A stretch of DNA of 64,000 nucleotides from Polynucleobacter asymbioticus QLW-P1DMWA-1 (GTDB taxonomy: Bacteria > Pseudomonadota > Gammaproteobacteria > Burkholderiales > Burkholderiaceae): NCBI RefSeq assembly GCF_000016345.1, contig NC_009379.1, positions 124,001-188,000 on the forward strand. Direction: 5' to 3'. Below, in pieces: positions 1 to 8,224 of the stretch. The stretch's first letter is position 1; every line of letters starts with the position of its first letter. Made by a program: the position numbers and the translations under genes. The notes below the pieces were generated by a model. It did not search any database, was not told where the DNA came from, and worked only from the letters and a program-made list of their open reading frames with translations.

Positions 1-80
1 GGCTGTAAATCCTTTTTTCATTGCTATGTCAAAATAAATGACCTGAAACGTGCCTCATACTCAAACAAATAGGTGATGTC

Positions 81-761
81 ATAAAAATACAATTTGTTGT
101 AGCCACTCGTTTAAGTACTCAAGAATTTTATGAAAAATCTGCCACTGGCAGGTCTTTAGCCCTCTACCAATCCCCTTTTTTGGAAGTGCAACTTTTTCCT
201 GAAAATAAACGGGGGTTATCTAGCGTTTATAACCAGGCAATAGATCAATTGAGCAATGAGCCATGCTTATTTGTCTTTGCTCATGATGACTTATTTATTT
301 TAGATTTCTACTGGGCGTCAGCTATAGCAAATGGCTTGGAGCATTTCGGCATTGTTGGGTGTGCTGGAAATAAACGTAGACAGGCTTTGCAGCCCTCATG
401 GGCATTTCAAAATGATCAATTTGAATGGGATAGCCCAGAAAATTTAAGTGGAATTGTGGGGCACGGAACTACATTTCCTGCGATAGGTCTCAGTATTTTT
501 GGACCCCCATTTCAAGAGGTAAAGCTATTAGACGGGCTCTTACTTGCCGCGTATAGCGAGACATTGATAAAAAATAATATTCGCTTTGATGAGCAATTTG
601 ATTTTCATTTTTATGACATGGATTTTTGTCGTCAAGCCGAAATCAATGATGTAAAGATGGGAACTATCCCACTTTCCTTAGTTCATGAAAGTGGCGGAAA
701 TTTTGGTACAGATGCTTGGAAGCATGGTTATCAGAAATACCTCCAAAAATGGAAGGAATAA
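81..761 (+). CDS. glycosyltransferase-like family 2 protein, start codon uncertain
   Basis: Likely a GT-A fold glycosyltransferase of the small family that Pfam calls Glyco_tranf_2_5; donor and acceptor are unknown. Visible motifs are FAHDDLF (a DxD-like metal site), the LLDGLLLAA segment, FDFHFYDMDFC and the C-terminal HESGG. The frame is open from 42, and the part before the first common initiator (TTG at 180) encodes IKIQFVVATR, which looks like the first beta strand of the fold, so the TTG is probably not the real start. The expected start falls at 78-83, where the codons are GTC and ATA, with AGGTGA at 71-76 as a Shine-Dalgarno. Either ATA is used or the start was mutated. The 3' end lies in a hairpin shared with the next, convergent gene. 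Confidence 0.7.
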   Translation: MKIQFVVATRLSTQEFYEKSATGRSLALYQSPFLEVQLFPENKRGLSSVYNQAIDQLSNEPCLFVFAHDDLFILDFYWASAIANGLEHFGIVGCAGNKRRQALQPSWAFQNDQFEWDSPENLSGIVGHGTTFPAIGLSIFGPPFQEVKLLDGLLLAAYSETLIKNNIRFDEQFDFHFYDMDFCRQAEINDVKMGTIPLSLVHESGGNFGTDAWKHGYQKYLQKWKE

Positions 762-787
762 AATCCTTTTGCATCAGATTTTATTCC
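755..787. terminator. hairpin shared by two convergent genes
   Basis: Perfect 11-bp inverted repeat GGAATAAAATC (755-765) and GATTTTATTCC (777-787) with an 11-nt loop. The stop codon of the glycosyltransferase (759-761) lies in one arm and that of the MFS permease (781-783) in the other. On the minus strand a short T run (TTTTT at 745-749) follows the stem, so termination is more credible for the permease than for the plus-strand gene. Confidence 0.55.
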
Positions 788-2121
788 CTTAGATTTGTTG
801 CTACCGTTTCTGGTAAGTAGATCAGCGCTGTTATTGCAGCGCAAATTAAAAATGCAGTTGGATACCATAAACCAGCGGTGGCGTTCCCATATTCACGGTT
901 AATCCAAGTCACTATCAGGGGCAGTAGCCCGCCGATCCAGCCTGCGGCCAGATTATGTGGAAGTGTTGCGGCGCTATTACGAGATTTGGCAGGGAAAAGC
1001 TCTGCGAGTAGAGCAGTTTGTGGCCCAACCACTAGCCCTAAGATTCCTGATATTCCAATCAGGATCAGCGCAAGCAAATAATTTGAATTATTTTGATTAG
1101 ATGTATTGTTACCGAGTGCATTGAGTAATTCAAATGCCGGCAAGATCAGTACTGCCCCAAGTACTAAACCACTAACTACAACTGGCTTTCTGCCAATTTT
1201 GTCTGAAAGCCAGCCAGCAAATACCGTAAAAAATAAAAGAGAAATTGTTCCATAAATGCTCAGCTTGTCGACTACTTCAGCAGGAATGTTGGTAGAGGTC
1301 TTAAGATAAATGGCTGTATATACCTGAACACAAAAAAATAAAATTGCCCCACCAGCAGAAATACAAAAGAAAAGTAAAAACATATGCTTGCGTGTTTTGG
1401 GGTCTTTGAAATTCTCAAGCAGTGGGCTTTCAGACCTTTGGTTTTTATTCATTAACTCCAAGTAAATCGGAGTTTCCTCTAGCGACATACGCACCTTAAA
1501 TGCAATAGCCAACAATATGATTGAAATCCAAAAGGGGACACGCCAGCCCCAGGATTCAAATTCTTCTGGAGTGAGGTAATTTCTCAATAAGGCGATTTGT
1601 AGGGTGGAAAATAAAATGCCTAGTGGCCCCATCAGTTGAAGAAAGCTGGTTTTGAAGCCGCGATTTTTAGTGCCCGCATGCTCAGTGAGGTATACCGCGC
1701 TTCCTCCAATCTCTCCCCCGGCTGAGAGTCCTTGCAATAGTCGCAGTACAACCAACAAGATTGGCGCCCAAATACCAATCTGTGCGTAGGTTGGTAAAAA
1801 GCCTACGCAGACCGTGGCCAGGCCCATGATCGTAATAGTGACCATAAATACTGGCTTGCGGCCTATGCGATCGCCCAGGGAGCCAAAAAAGGCGGCGCCA
1901 ATAGGTCTGACCACCATCCCAACACCAAAGGTAGCCAAACTCGCTAAAAGCCCGGTACTGGGATCACTAGATGGAAAAAATAAGGGGCTAAACACGACTG
2001 CTAGGGTAGCAAAGGTGAGAAAGTCATACCACTCTAAAAAGGTGCCAAAACAAGCTGCTAAGGCCACCTTTCGATAGGAGTGAGCATTTTCTGATTTTTC
2101 TAAGTGATTGATATTATTCAA
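781..2121 (-). CDS. MFS transporter, metabolite:H+ symporter (MHS) type
   Basis: A 446-residue inner-membrane secondary transporter with about twelve hydrophobic segments. The N-terminal ACFGTFLEWYDF, the GDRIGRKPVF loop between helices 2 and 3, LRLLQGLSAGGEIGGS and the repeated SDKIGRKPVV in the second half are hallmarks of the MHS group (ShiA, KgtP and ProP relatives). Such proteins import organic acids, betaines or shikimate-like compounds with protons. The substrate cannot be told from sequence. It stands alone, convergent with the glycosyltransferase gene and divergent from the phasin gene; the 174-bp gap upstream holds possible phasin operators. Confidence 0.88.
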   Translation of the reverse strand: MNNINHLEKSENAHSYRKVALAACFGTFLEWYDFLTFATLAVVFSPLFFPSSDPSTGLLASLATFGVGMVVRPIGAAFFGSLGDRIGRKPVFMVTITIMGLATVCVGFLPTYAQIGIWAPILLVVLRLLQGLSAGGEIGGSAVYLTEHAGTKNRGFKTSFLQLMGPLGILFSTLQIALLRNYLTPEEFESWGWRVPFWISIILLAIAFKVRMSLEETPIYLELMNKNQRSESPLLENFKDPKTRKHMFLLFFCISAGGAILFFCVQVYTAIYLKTSTNIPAEVVDKLSIYGTISLLFFTVFAGWLSDKIGRKPVVVSGLVLGAVLILPAFELLNALGNNTSNQNNSNYLLALILIGISGILGLVVGPQTALLAELFPAKSRNSAATLPHNLAAGWIGGLLPLIVTWINREYGNATAGLWYPTAFLICAAITALIYLPETVATNLRE

Positions 2122-2141
2122 TATATTTCGCTAAATATTAT

Positions 2142-2162
2142 ATTTGTTGCAAAGCAGCAAAT
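2142..2162. promoter_or_regulatory. TGC/GCA inverted repeat, possible PhaR-type operator
   Basis: ATTTGTTGC-aaa-GCAGCAAAT is an imperfect palindrome (one mismatch) between the permease and phasin genes. The core TTGC-N3-GCAG is one base from the CTGC-N3-GCAG site described for PhaR in some alphaproteobacteria. A second TGC element, TGCAGTGCA, lies nearby around 2204-2212. Assignment to PhaR is inference; phaR is not in this window. Confidence 0.35.
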
Positions 2163-2252
2163 AATTCTTGATTTGGCCTAACCCTTCAGTTACAGTTTCA
2201 TGGTGCAGTGCAATATTTAAGAGTTTTCAGCATTCTGAACCTTTTAAAAAAG

Positions 2253-2287
2253 CACTTAAATGACTAGTTGTACCACTTAATGACTGG
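2253..2287 (+). repeat. direct repeat in the phasin leader
   Basis: CACTTAAATGACT (2253-2265) is repeated as CACTTAATGACT (2274-2285), one base shorter, with a 21-bp period, i.e. two helical turns. The second copy abuts the GGAG ribosome binding site of the phasin gene. It may be an operator or the trace of a small duplication. Confidence 0.5.
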
Positions 2288-2295
2288 AGAATTAA

Positions 2296-2880
2296 ATGAA
2301 CCAAGACCAAATCACCGCTAAATTGTCCCAAATTAATAGCAAGGGCCTCGAAGCTACTTTTTCTTTAAGCGAGGCTGCATTAGAAAATGCTCAGAAATTA
2401 GCTGAATTGAACTACGCTGCATCTAAGGATATTTTAGTGAATGCCCAAGACGGTATCCAACAAGTATTGACAGTGAAGGATCCTAAGCAAGTTGCAGAAA
2501 TCCTCAATACTGAAACAATGCAGGCTGCCGGTAACCAAGCTGCTGCATATCAAAAGAAAGTAAGCAAAGTATTGCGTGATGGCAATAAAGAATTTGCAAA
2601 CGTTGTTGATGCCACTATCGACCAATTGCAAGACGGTTTTCAGGATTGGATTAATACTGTAGCTACTAATGCACCTGCTGGCTCAGACGTATTCTTATCT
2701 TCTTTCAAAACTGCATACGGTAGTGCTTTGCAAGGTTTTGAACAGTTCCGCGCTGCAAGCAAAGAAGCTTTTGCAACTGCAGAAAAGAATGCTGATCAAG
2801 CAATTGAAGCTGTTCAAGGTCAAATCGCTCAAGTAAAGAAAGCCGCTACTCCTGCATCACGCGGGCGTAAATCAGCTTAA
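2296..2880 (+). CDS. phaP: phasin family protein
   Basis: A 194-residue amphipathic helical protein of the betaproteobacterial phasin family (PF09361). Phasins coat polyhydroxyalkanoate granules and control their size and number. The sequence is Ala/Gln/Lys rich with no membrane segment: an N-terminal QITAKLSQINSKGLEA stretch, long helical heptad-like regions and a basic Ala/Lys tail (KKAATPASRGRKSA). The ATG at 2296 has GGAG six bases upstream. The gene is monocistronic, with its own strong terminator, and is preceded by TGC-rich repeats, consistent with control by a PHA-responsive repressor. No PHA synthase gene is present in this window. Confidence 0.9.
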   Translation: MNQDQITAKLSQINSKGLEATFSLSEAALENAQKLAELNYAASKDILVNAQDGIQQVLTVKDPKQVAEILNTETMQAAGNQAAAYQKKVSKVLRDGNKEFANVVDATIDQLQDGFQDWINTVATNAPAGSDVFLSSFKTAYGSALQGFEQFRAASKEAFATAEKNADQAIEAVQGQIAQVKKAATPASRGRKSA

Positions 2881-2913
2881 TTAGCTACCTCGTTGTAGAA
2901 AATTCAAGTATTA

Positions 2914-2948
2914 AAAAACCCCACAGGGCTTAGCTCTCCGGGGTTTTT
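2914..2948 (+). terminator. rho-independent terminator after the phasin gene
   Basis: AAAAACCCC (2914-2922) pairs with GGGGTTTTT (2940-2948); the 17-nt loop can fold further. The A/T flanks make it work in both orientations, so it may also stop transcription of rmuC arriving from the minus strand. Confidence 0.85.
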
Positions 2949-2973
2949 CTATTAGTCCTATACCCTGAGTGCA

Positions 2974-4248
2974 TCAATCGTTCTCTGCAGAGGATTCAAT
3001 CAAGGGGGTGGATAAATTCTTGCTGGGCTTAACGCCAAGTTCACGGACCTTTTCGGCTGAGCGGATTAAATTGCCCTTGCCTGTTTTGAGTTTATTAAAA
3101 GCATCGTGATAGCTAGTCTGTGCTTGATCTAGGCGTTGACCTAATTTTTCAAGGTCATCAACAAATCCAACAAATTTGTCATAAAGATTGCCGCATTGCT
3201 TCGCAATCTCTAAGGCATTACGATTTTGATGATCTTGTCTCCATAAATGGGCTACCGTACGAAGCGTCGCCATCAAAGTGCTTGGGCAAACGAGCACAAT
3301 ATTTTTTGCCAGGGCTTCTTGATAAAGATTGGGGGCGGTCTTTAATGCCAGTAAAAATGCCGGCTCAATTGGAACAAACATCAATACAAAGTCTACCGAT
3401 CCGACGCCATATAAGGAGCTGTAGTTCTTCCCTGAAAGCCCTTGAATATGCTGGCGTAGCGATTGAATATGGGCCGCTAACTCTTTCTCTGCAAGCTCGG
3501 GATCCGTGGTTTCAGCATGTCTTGCATACGCAGTAATAGAAACCTTGCTATCGACAACTAAACTTCTGCCTTCTGGAAGTTTAATCACTACGTCTGGCTG
3601 TAGGCGTGAACCATCTGTTTGAGTGTGGCTGTCCTGAACTACGTATTCTTCACCCTTGCGTAGGCCTGAAGACTCTAGGATGGATTCTAAAACCAACTCA
3701 CCCCAATTGCCTTGAACCTTAGAGTCGCCTTTTAAGGCTTGCGTTAAAGAGCGTGTCTCATCAGACATACGCAGATTCAGATTTGCTAGGCGTTCAATCT
3801 CACTTTTTAAGGCAAAGCGTTCACGTGCTTCATTGCCGTAGGAAGTGCTGACCTGCTCTTTAAATTCAGTGAGCTTTGTTTGTAAGGGCTTGAGAAGGGC
3901 ATCAAGGCTGGCTGCATTTTGCTCGGTAAAACGTTTTGATTTATCTTCGAGTATTTCGTTAGCCAAGTTTTTGAACTGGCTAGTTAAGGCTTCTTTTGCT
4001 TCATTGAGTGATTCAATGCGCCCTAAACCTTGTTTACGCTCTGAGTCTAGTTCTGCCTCTAGTCTGATGGCATTTTGTAGTGCTTGATCACGCTCTGTAC
4101 GCAAGCTTAGAGCAAGAGCTGCCTCAGTTTGTGCTGATAGTTCGGCTCTTGTTAGGCTGGAGCGAAGGCTAAGCGCATATACCAAAAGGCCTGCACACAA
4201 TCCGAATGGCAGGCCAAATAGTAAAAGCGAGCTGAGATCAAAAGTCAC
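2974..4248 (-). CDS. rmuC: DNA recombination protein RmuC
   Basis: A 424-residue RmuC family protein. One N-terminal membrane segment (about residues 7-26) is followed by a long coiled coil (about 30-170, rich in Glu, Arg, Leu and Ala) and the RmuC nuclease-like core: KVQGNWGELVLESILE, the LPEGRSLVVDSKVS strand with Asp/Ser/Lys as in PD-(D/E)XK folds, and FVPIEPAFLLAL. The family limits inversions at short inverted repeats; the biochemical activity is not settled. It lies 13 bp downstream of grxD on the same strand and is probably co-transcribed. Confidence 0.93.
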   Translation of the reverse strand: MTFDLSSLLLFGLPFGLCAGLLVYALSLRSSLTRAELSAQTEAALALSLRTERDQALQNAIRLEAELDSERKQGLGRIESLNEAKEALTSQFKNLANEILEDKSKRFTEQNAASLDALLKPLQTKLTEFKEQVSTSYGNEARERFALKSEIERLANLNLRMSDETRSLTQALKGDSKVQGNWGELVLESILESSGLRKGEEYVVQDSHTQTDGSRLQPDVVIKLPEGRSLVVDSKVSITAYARHAETTDPELAEKELAAHIQSLRQHIQGLSGKNYSSLYGVGSVDFVLMFVPIEPAFLLALKTAPNLYQEALAKNIVLVCPSTLMATLRTVAHLWRQDHQNRNALEIAKQCGNLYDKFVGFVDDLEKLGQRLDQAQTSYHDAFNKLKTGKGNLIRSAEKVRELGVKPSKNLSTPLIESSAEND

Positions 4249-4261
4249 GTCGAAAAGCCTT

Positions 4262-4570
4262 TTAGCCTTTAACGAGTTTTTGTAGCTCGCCAGACTGAAA
4301 CATTTCAGTCATGATGTCTGAGCCACCAATAAATTCCCCATTGATATAGAGCTGCGGAATAGTAGGCCAATTGGCATACTGCTTAATGCCTTGGCGAATT
4401 CCTTCATCCTCGAGCACATTGACGGTATGGAGTTTTTCTACGCCGCTAGCTTTCAGAATATTGATAGCGTTTCCGGAGAAGCCGCATTGTGGAAATTGTG
4501 CATTTCCCTTCATGAATAAAACTACGGGATGGCTAGTAACGATTTCTTTAATTTGTGCTTGTGTGTCCAT
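4262..4570 (-). CDS. grxD: Grx4-type monothiol glutaredoxin
   Basis: A 102-residue monothiol glutaredoxin. The CGFS active site is at residues 29-32, preceded by the glutathione-contacting KGNAQFPQ segment and followed by the WPTIPQLYINGEFIGGSDI motif. These proteins bind a glutathione-ligated [2Fe-2S] cluster as dimers, or with BolA, and act in Fe-S cluster transfer rather than disulfide reduction. Length and motifs are those of the E. coli GrxD family. It is encoded between prmC and rmuC on the minus strand. Confidence 0.95.
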   Translation of the reverse strand: MDTQAQIKEIVTSHPVVLFMKGNAQFPQCGFSGNAINILKASGVEKLHTVNVLEDEGIRQGIKQYANWPTIPQLYINGEFIGGSDIMTEMFQSGELQKLVKG

Positions 4571-4667
4571 AAATTCTTTCTAGAAAAGCGATAAATTTGC
4601 AGTGTGGATATAAAACGATTGATGGCTTGATTTTAAGACTTTATCGATAAAAGGGTGTCTCAAGACC

Positions 4668-5519
4668 TTATTTTCTGCCTGAAACAACCCTGTTGTGCCC
4701 GGCTAAATCGAGATGGATTTGAATATCCTTCAATTGAGCGGTTCTCATTAGCTCAACAACGGCCTCTGATTGATCAAAACCATGTTCTACAGCTAGAAGC
4801 CCCTCAGTATTGAGGTGTGCCTTGGCGCCAAAAATAATAGTCTCCAAGCAGGTGAGTCCAGTGCTGTGATCTGTCAGTGCAGAAAGCGGTTCAAAGCGAA
4901 GATCCCCCTGGGTTAAATGGGGATCATGATTGGCAATATAGGGTGGATTGCTAAGGATGATGTCAAAGACATCATTTTTACTGATAGCCTCATACCAATT
5001 GCCTTGGGCAAAACACACGCGATTTTCAAGTTCTAAATAATGCGCATTAGACCGCGCAATTGCTAAGGCATCCAATGATTGATCGGTTGCGGTGACAGAT
5101 ATATTGGAGGCCTCATGGGTTAAGGCTAGAGCAATAGCACCTGAGCCTGTTCCTAGGTCAAGTACCTTAACCATCTTTTGGTTATCAGTTAAGCGAGCGA
5201 TCTCTTTTAATCCGATATCTACTAATAGTTCAGTTTCTGCGCGCGGAATCAAAACACCAGGGGCAACTTGCAACTCAATATTATGGAATCCCCTTTTGCC
5301 AATCAGGTAAGCGATCGGCTCGCCATCCAATCTCTTTGACTCCAACTCTTTCCAATGGGCAAGTGCTTGAACCTCAAGCGCCATATCATCACGCGAGAGT
5401 AGGGCAGAACGAGGTAGGGCATAGTGCTTCTCGAGTATGTGTGCCATCAAAATACGCGCTTCATTTGGTGGAAGCTGAGAGTTGCCTAGTAAAGAGCGTA
5501 GAGTTAAATCAGAGGACAT
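4668..5519 (-). CDS. prmC: release factor glutamine methyltransferase
   Basis: SAM-dependent N5-glutamine methyltransferase that modifies the Gln of the GGQ motif of RF1 and RF2. It has an N-terminal helical substrate domain, the linker motif RGFHNIELQVAPGVLIPR, the SAM-binding VLDLGTGSGAIALAL and the catalytic NPPYI. Its 283 residues are typical. It starts seven bases after the stop of prfA, which encodes its substrate, so enzyme and substrate are co-expressed, as in many bacteria. The 97-bp gap to grxD shows no clear terminator. Confidence 0.96.
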   Translation of the reverse strand: MSSDLTLRSLLGNSQLPPNEARILMAHILEKHYALPRSALLSRDDMALEVQALAHWKELESKRLDGEPIAYLIGKRGFHNIELQVAPGVLIPRAETELLVDIGLKEIARLTDNQKMVKVLDLGTGSGAIALALTHEASNISVTATDQSLDALAIARSNAHYLELENRVCFAQGNWYEAISKNDVFDIILSNPPYIANHDPHLTQGDLRFEPLSALTDHSTGLTCLETIIFGAKAHLNTEGLLAVEHGFDQSEAVVELMRTAQLKDIQIHLDLAGHNRVVSGRK

Positions 5520-5526
5520 GAAGGGG

Positions 5527-6606
5527 TTAGCTATCGCCTAGTGCGGCGAGCAATTCGGCTTGATGTTCAGATGCTAAAGCATTGCACAGATCATCAATAT
5601 CCCCATCCATCATGGCATCAATTTTATACAGAGTGAGGTTAATGCGGTGATCAGTAATACGTCCTTGTGGGAAGTTGTAGGTTCTAATGCGATCGCTGCG
5701 ATCACCAGAGCCAATCAATGATTTTCTGGTCTGGGCCTCTAACTGATGCTTCTCTCGCTCGCGAGCATCCATGATGCGCGATACCAATACCTTCATTGCT
5801 TGTTCGCGATTGCGGTGTTGGCTACGATCATCTTGGCACTCTACTACCGTACCGGTCGGGATGTGGGTGATACGTACGGCAGAATCGGTTTTATTAATGT
5901 GCTGTCCCCCTGCACCAGAGGCGCGGAAGGTATCAATACGTAGTTCTGCCGGATTAATTTTCACTGCTTCAAGTTCATCTGCTTCGGGCATGACCGCTAC
6001 CGTGCAGGCTGAAGTATGGATACGCCCTTGCGTTTCAGTTTGGGGAACTCGTTGAACGCGGTGACCGCCAGATTCAAACTTTAGACGTGAATAGACTGAC
6101 TGCCCAACAAGACGCAAGACAACCTCTTTATAGCCGCCCAGATCAGATTCAGCTGCATTAACCACTTCAACCTTCCAACCTTGTCTTTCGGCGAAGCGGG
6201 TGTACATCCGCAACAGGTCGCCAGCAAAGAGTGCGCTTTCATCACCACCAGTGCCCGCACGAATTTCTAGGAAAACGTTTCGTTCATCGTTTACATCTTT
6301 TGGTAGAAGGAGCTTCTGAAGTGCGCCCTCAAGCTCTTCCATCGTAGCTTGAGCTTGTTTTTGTTCTTCATCAGCAAAATCCTTCATTTCCGGATCTTTG
6401 CGCATTTCTTCGGCTGCTTGGGCATCTGCTTCAGCTTTTTTATATAAGCCAAACTGCTCCACAACCGTTGCAATATCCGAATGCTCACGCGTGAGTTTCC
6501 GATAAGCATCCATATCTTTGGTTGCTTCTTCGGAAGTTAATAGGGAATTGAGTTCGGCTAAGCGCGTATCTAGGTGGTCTAGCTTAGCCCGCATGCTGGG
6601 CTTCAT
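5527..6606 (-). CDS. prfA: peptide chain release factor 1
   Basis: RF1, 359 residues, releases finished peptides at UAA and UAG. The codon-reading tripeptide loop reads VPQTETQG, so the PxT motif has Gln in the middle where E. coli RF1 has Ala. The catalytic loop is [16 protein letters not shown] with the universal GGQ. The N-terminal helical domain is rich in Glu and Ala. The ATG follows directly after the hemA stop (TAG), and prmC follows after seven bases, giving hemA-prfA-prmC in the order known from E. coli. Confidence 0.97.
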   Translation of the reverse strand: MKPSMRAKLDHLDTRLAELNSLLTSEEATKDMDAYRKLTREHSDIATVVEQFGLYKKAEADAQAAEEMRKDPEMKDFADEEQKQAQATMEELEGALQKLLLPKDVNDERNVFLEIRAGTGGDESALFAGDLLRMYTRFAERQGWKVEVVNAAESDLGGYKEVVLRLVGQSVYSRLKFESGGHRVQRVPQTETQGRIHTSACTVAVMPEADELEAVKINPAELRIDTFRASGAGGQHINKTDSAVRITHIPTGTVVECQDDRSQHRNREQAMKVLVSRIMDAREREKHQLEAQTRKSLIGSGDRSDRIRTYNFPQGRITDHRINLTLYKIDAMMDGDIDDLCNALASEHQAELLAALGDS

Positions 6607-7923
6607 CTAATGATCTTCTGGTTTGGAATGCGAGGCGAATAGTTTTGGTAACAACTTGATCAAGGCGTCACGCTCAGCGCCATTAGAGTGTTGCAAGGCA
6701 TGGAGTGAGCCATGCAAGAATTTATTTGTTAGTCCTTGGGCCATCGCATTGAGAACTTCTTGTGGATCATCACCGCGCATTAGTCGTTTCATGGCGCGCT
6801 CTAACTCAAGCTGCCTTAAGCGCTCACCTTGTTGTTGAATATCCTGAATTACAGGGACAGCATTTCGTCCTTGCATCCAGTGCATAAAGTTTCCAACGCG
6901 ATCTTCAATAATTGCTTCAGCTTGACTTACGGCTGCTTGACGTAAATTAGTGCCGGTCTGAATCATGACGCCTAGGTCATCAACGGTATAGAGATACACA
7001 TCATCTAGTCTGGCGATTTCAGGCTCAAAGTCACGTGGTACGGCCAGATCAATCATGACCATCGGCTTGTGACGGCGCTGCTTCAGAGCGCTTTCCACCA
7101 TTCCCAAGCCAATAATTGGCAGTGAAGATGCCGTACTAGAAACAATGATGTCAAATTCATGTAAACGCCCTGGTAACTCGGAGAGCTTTAGGGATTCAGC
7201 CTGGACATCCTGTGCTGAAATAGAGTCTGCCAACTCTTGACCGCGTTCGATAGTGCGATTGGCAATGGCGACATTTTTAGGTTTACGAGCAACAAAGTGG
7301 GTAGCGCACAAAGTGATCATGTCACCAGCGCCGATGAATAAAATTTTCTGTTCGGAAATTTTTTCAAAGATTCGTTCTGACAGCCGAACGGAAGCAGCGG
7401 CCATAGAAATAGAGTGGGTGCCAATTTCAGTCGAGCCACGGACTTCTTTGGCAACTGCAAACGTTTTTTGAAAAAGCTGATTTAAATAGGTTCCTAATAC
7501 GCCCGCATCATTTGCAGTTCTTACGGCATCTTTCATTTGACCCAAGATTTGGGTTTCGCCTATCACCATCGAATCTAGCCCACATGCCACTCTGAATGCA
7601 TGTCGGACAGCATCAGATTGGGGGAGGGAATAAATATGGGGTTGAAGGCTGCTAGGTGCTAGTTGTTGGGTTTTGGCTAACCAGTCAAAGGTGGCCTCAT
7701 GCAAGATATTTGCTGCATTGGCATCATTGGCTGCGCAATAGACTTCTGTGCGATTGCAGGTCGACAAGATGGTGGCTTCGGGCAGGCCGGATTGATTCGC
7801 TCCAAGCAAATGCTGGCGAAGATCGTGCAACGCTTCTTGAAGAAATTCAGGATCAAAGGCGACCTTTTCCCGAATGGCGACCGGCGCTGTGTGATGATTG
7901 ATGCCGAGTGTCAACAACTTCAT
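6607..7923 (-). CDS. hemA: glutamyl-tRNA reductase
   Basis: Catalyses the first committed step of C5-pathway tetrapyrrole synthesis: NADPH-dependent reduction of Glu-tRNA to glutamate-1-semialdehyde. Motifs are the N-terminal [18 protein letters not shown], the catalytic Cys in [27 protein letters not shown], the NADPH-binding LFIGAGDM and the C-terminal helical dimerisation domain. 438 residues is the normal length. It heads a hemA-prfA-prmC operon. Its ATG (7921-7923) lies almost back to back with possible starts of a plus-strand membrane protein, so its promoter must lie inside that gene. Confidence 0.97.
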   Translation of the reverse strand: MKLLTLGINHHTAPVAIREKVAFDPEFLQEALHDLRQHLLGANQSGLPEATILSTCNRTEVYCAANDANAANILHEATFDWLAKTQQLAPSSLQPHIYSLPQSDAVRHAFRVACGLDSMVIGETQILGQMKDAVRTANDAGVLGTYLNQLFQKTFAVAKEVRGSTEIGTHSISMAAASVRLSERIFEKISEQKILFIGAGDMITLCATHFVARKPKNVAIANRTIERGQELADSISAQDVQAESLKLSELPGRLHEFDIIVSSTASSLPIIGLGMVESALKQRRHKPMVMIDLAVPRDFEPEIARLDDVYLYTVDDLGVMIQTGTNLRQAAVSQAEAIIEDRVGNFMHWMQGRNAVPVIQDIQQQGERLRQLELERAMKRLMRGDDPQEVLNAMAQGLTNKFLHGSLHALQHSNGAERDALIKLLPKLFASHSKPEDH

Positions 7924-7966
7924 AATGGTGATTATAGATTTGATGACAGCATTTATGGGGGTAACA

Positions 7967-8224
7967 ATGGGGTTTTTGGCTTTTCTGCTAATTGGGGGTG
8001 TATCAGGCGCATCGGCTTGGATTTTTTACCCTGGCACTTCCTCTCGGAGCCCAAACCCGCAAAGACTTTTGCTGCCCGTCCTGGTGGGCTTTATTGCTGC
8101 CGTCTCAAGCTCTTATTTAGGCCAATACCTTGGGTTTTTTCAATCAGGCCAAATGCTGGAATGGCTTTGCGCCATCTTTGCCTCTTGTCTAGTGGGCTGT
8201 ATTTTTACCGCTTTGGCTAAATAA
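7967..8224 (+). CDS. small integral membrane protein, GlsB/YeaQ-like in size and layout
   Basis: About 86 residues, mostly hydrophobic, with three membrane segments: [39 protein letters not shown] and [18 protein letters not shown]. Size and Gly/Ala-rich helices recall the transglycosylase-associated GlsB/YeaQ family, but I see no diagnostic motif. Starts at 7898, 7925, 7943 and 7967 are in frame; I prefer 7967, which has GGGGG at 7957-7961 upstream and avoids overlap with hemA. The 3' end overlaps the 3' end of ung by 36 bp. Function unknown. Confidence 0.6.
   Translation: MGFLAFLLIGGVSGASAWIFYPGTSSRSPNPQRLLLPVLVGFIAAVSSSYLGQYLGFFQSGQMLEWLCAIFASCLVGCIFTALAK

Noticed and set aside
1-72. Possible 3' end of an upstream gene (frame 1 open to TAG at 70-72; frame 2 open to TAA at 35-37)
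   Set aside because: Two frames are open for a few codons and neither can be preferred from so short a piece, so no CDS is called.
7699-8220. 173-codon plus-strand frame across the hemA 5' end
   Set aside because: It overlaps the first third of hemA antisense, is rich in Cys/Arg/Trp without a fold-like pattern, and competes with the much more credible hydrophobic ORF in another frame.
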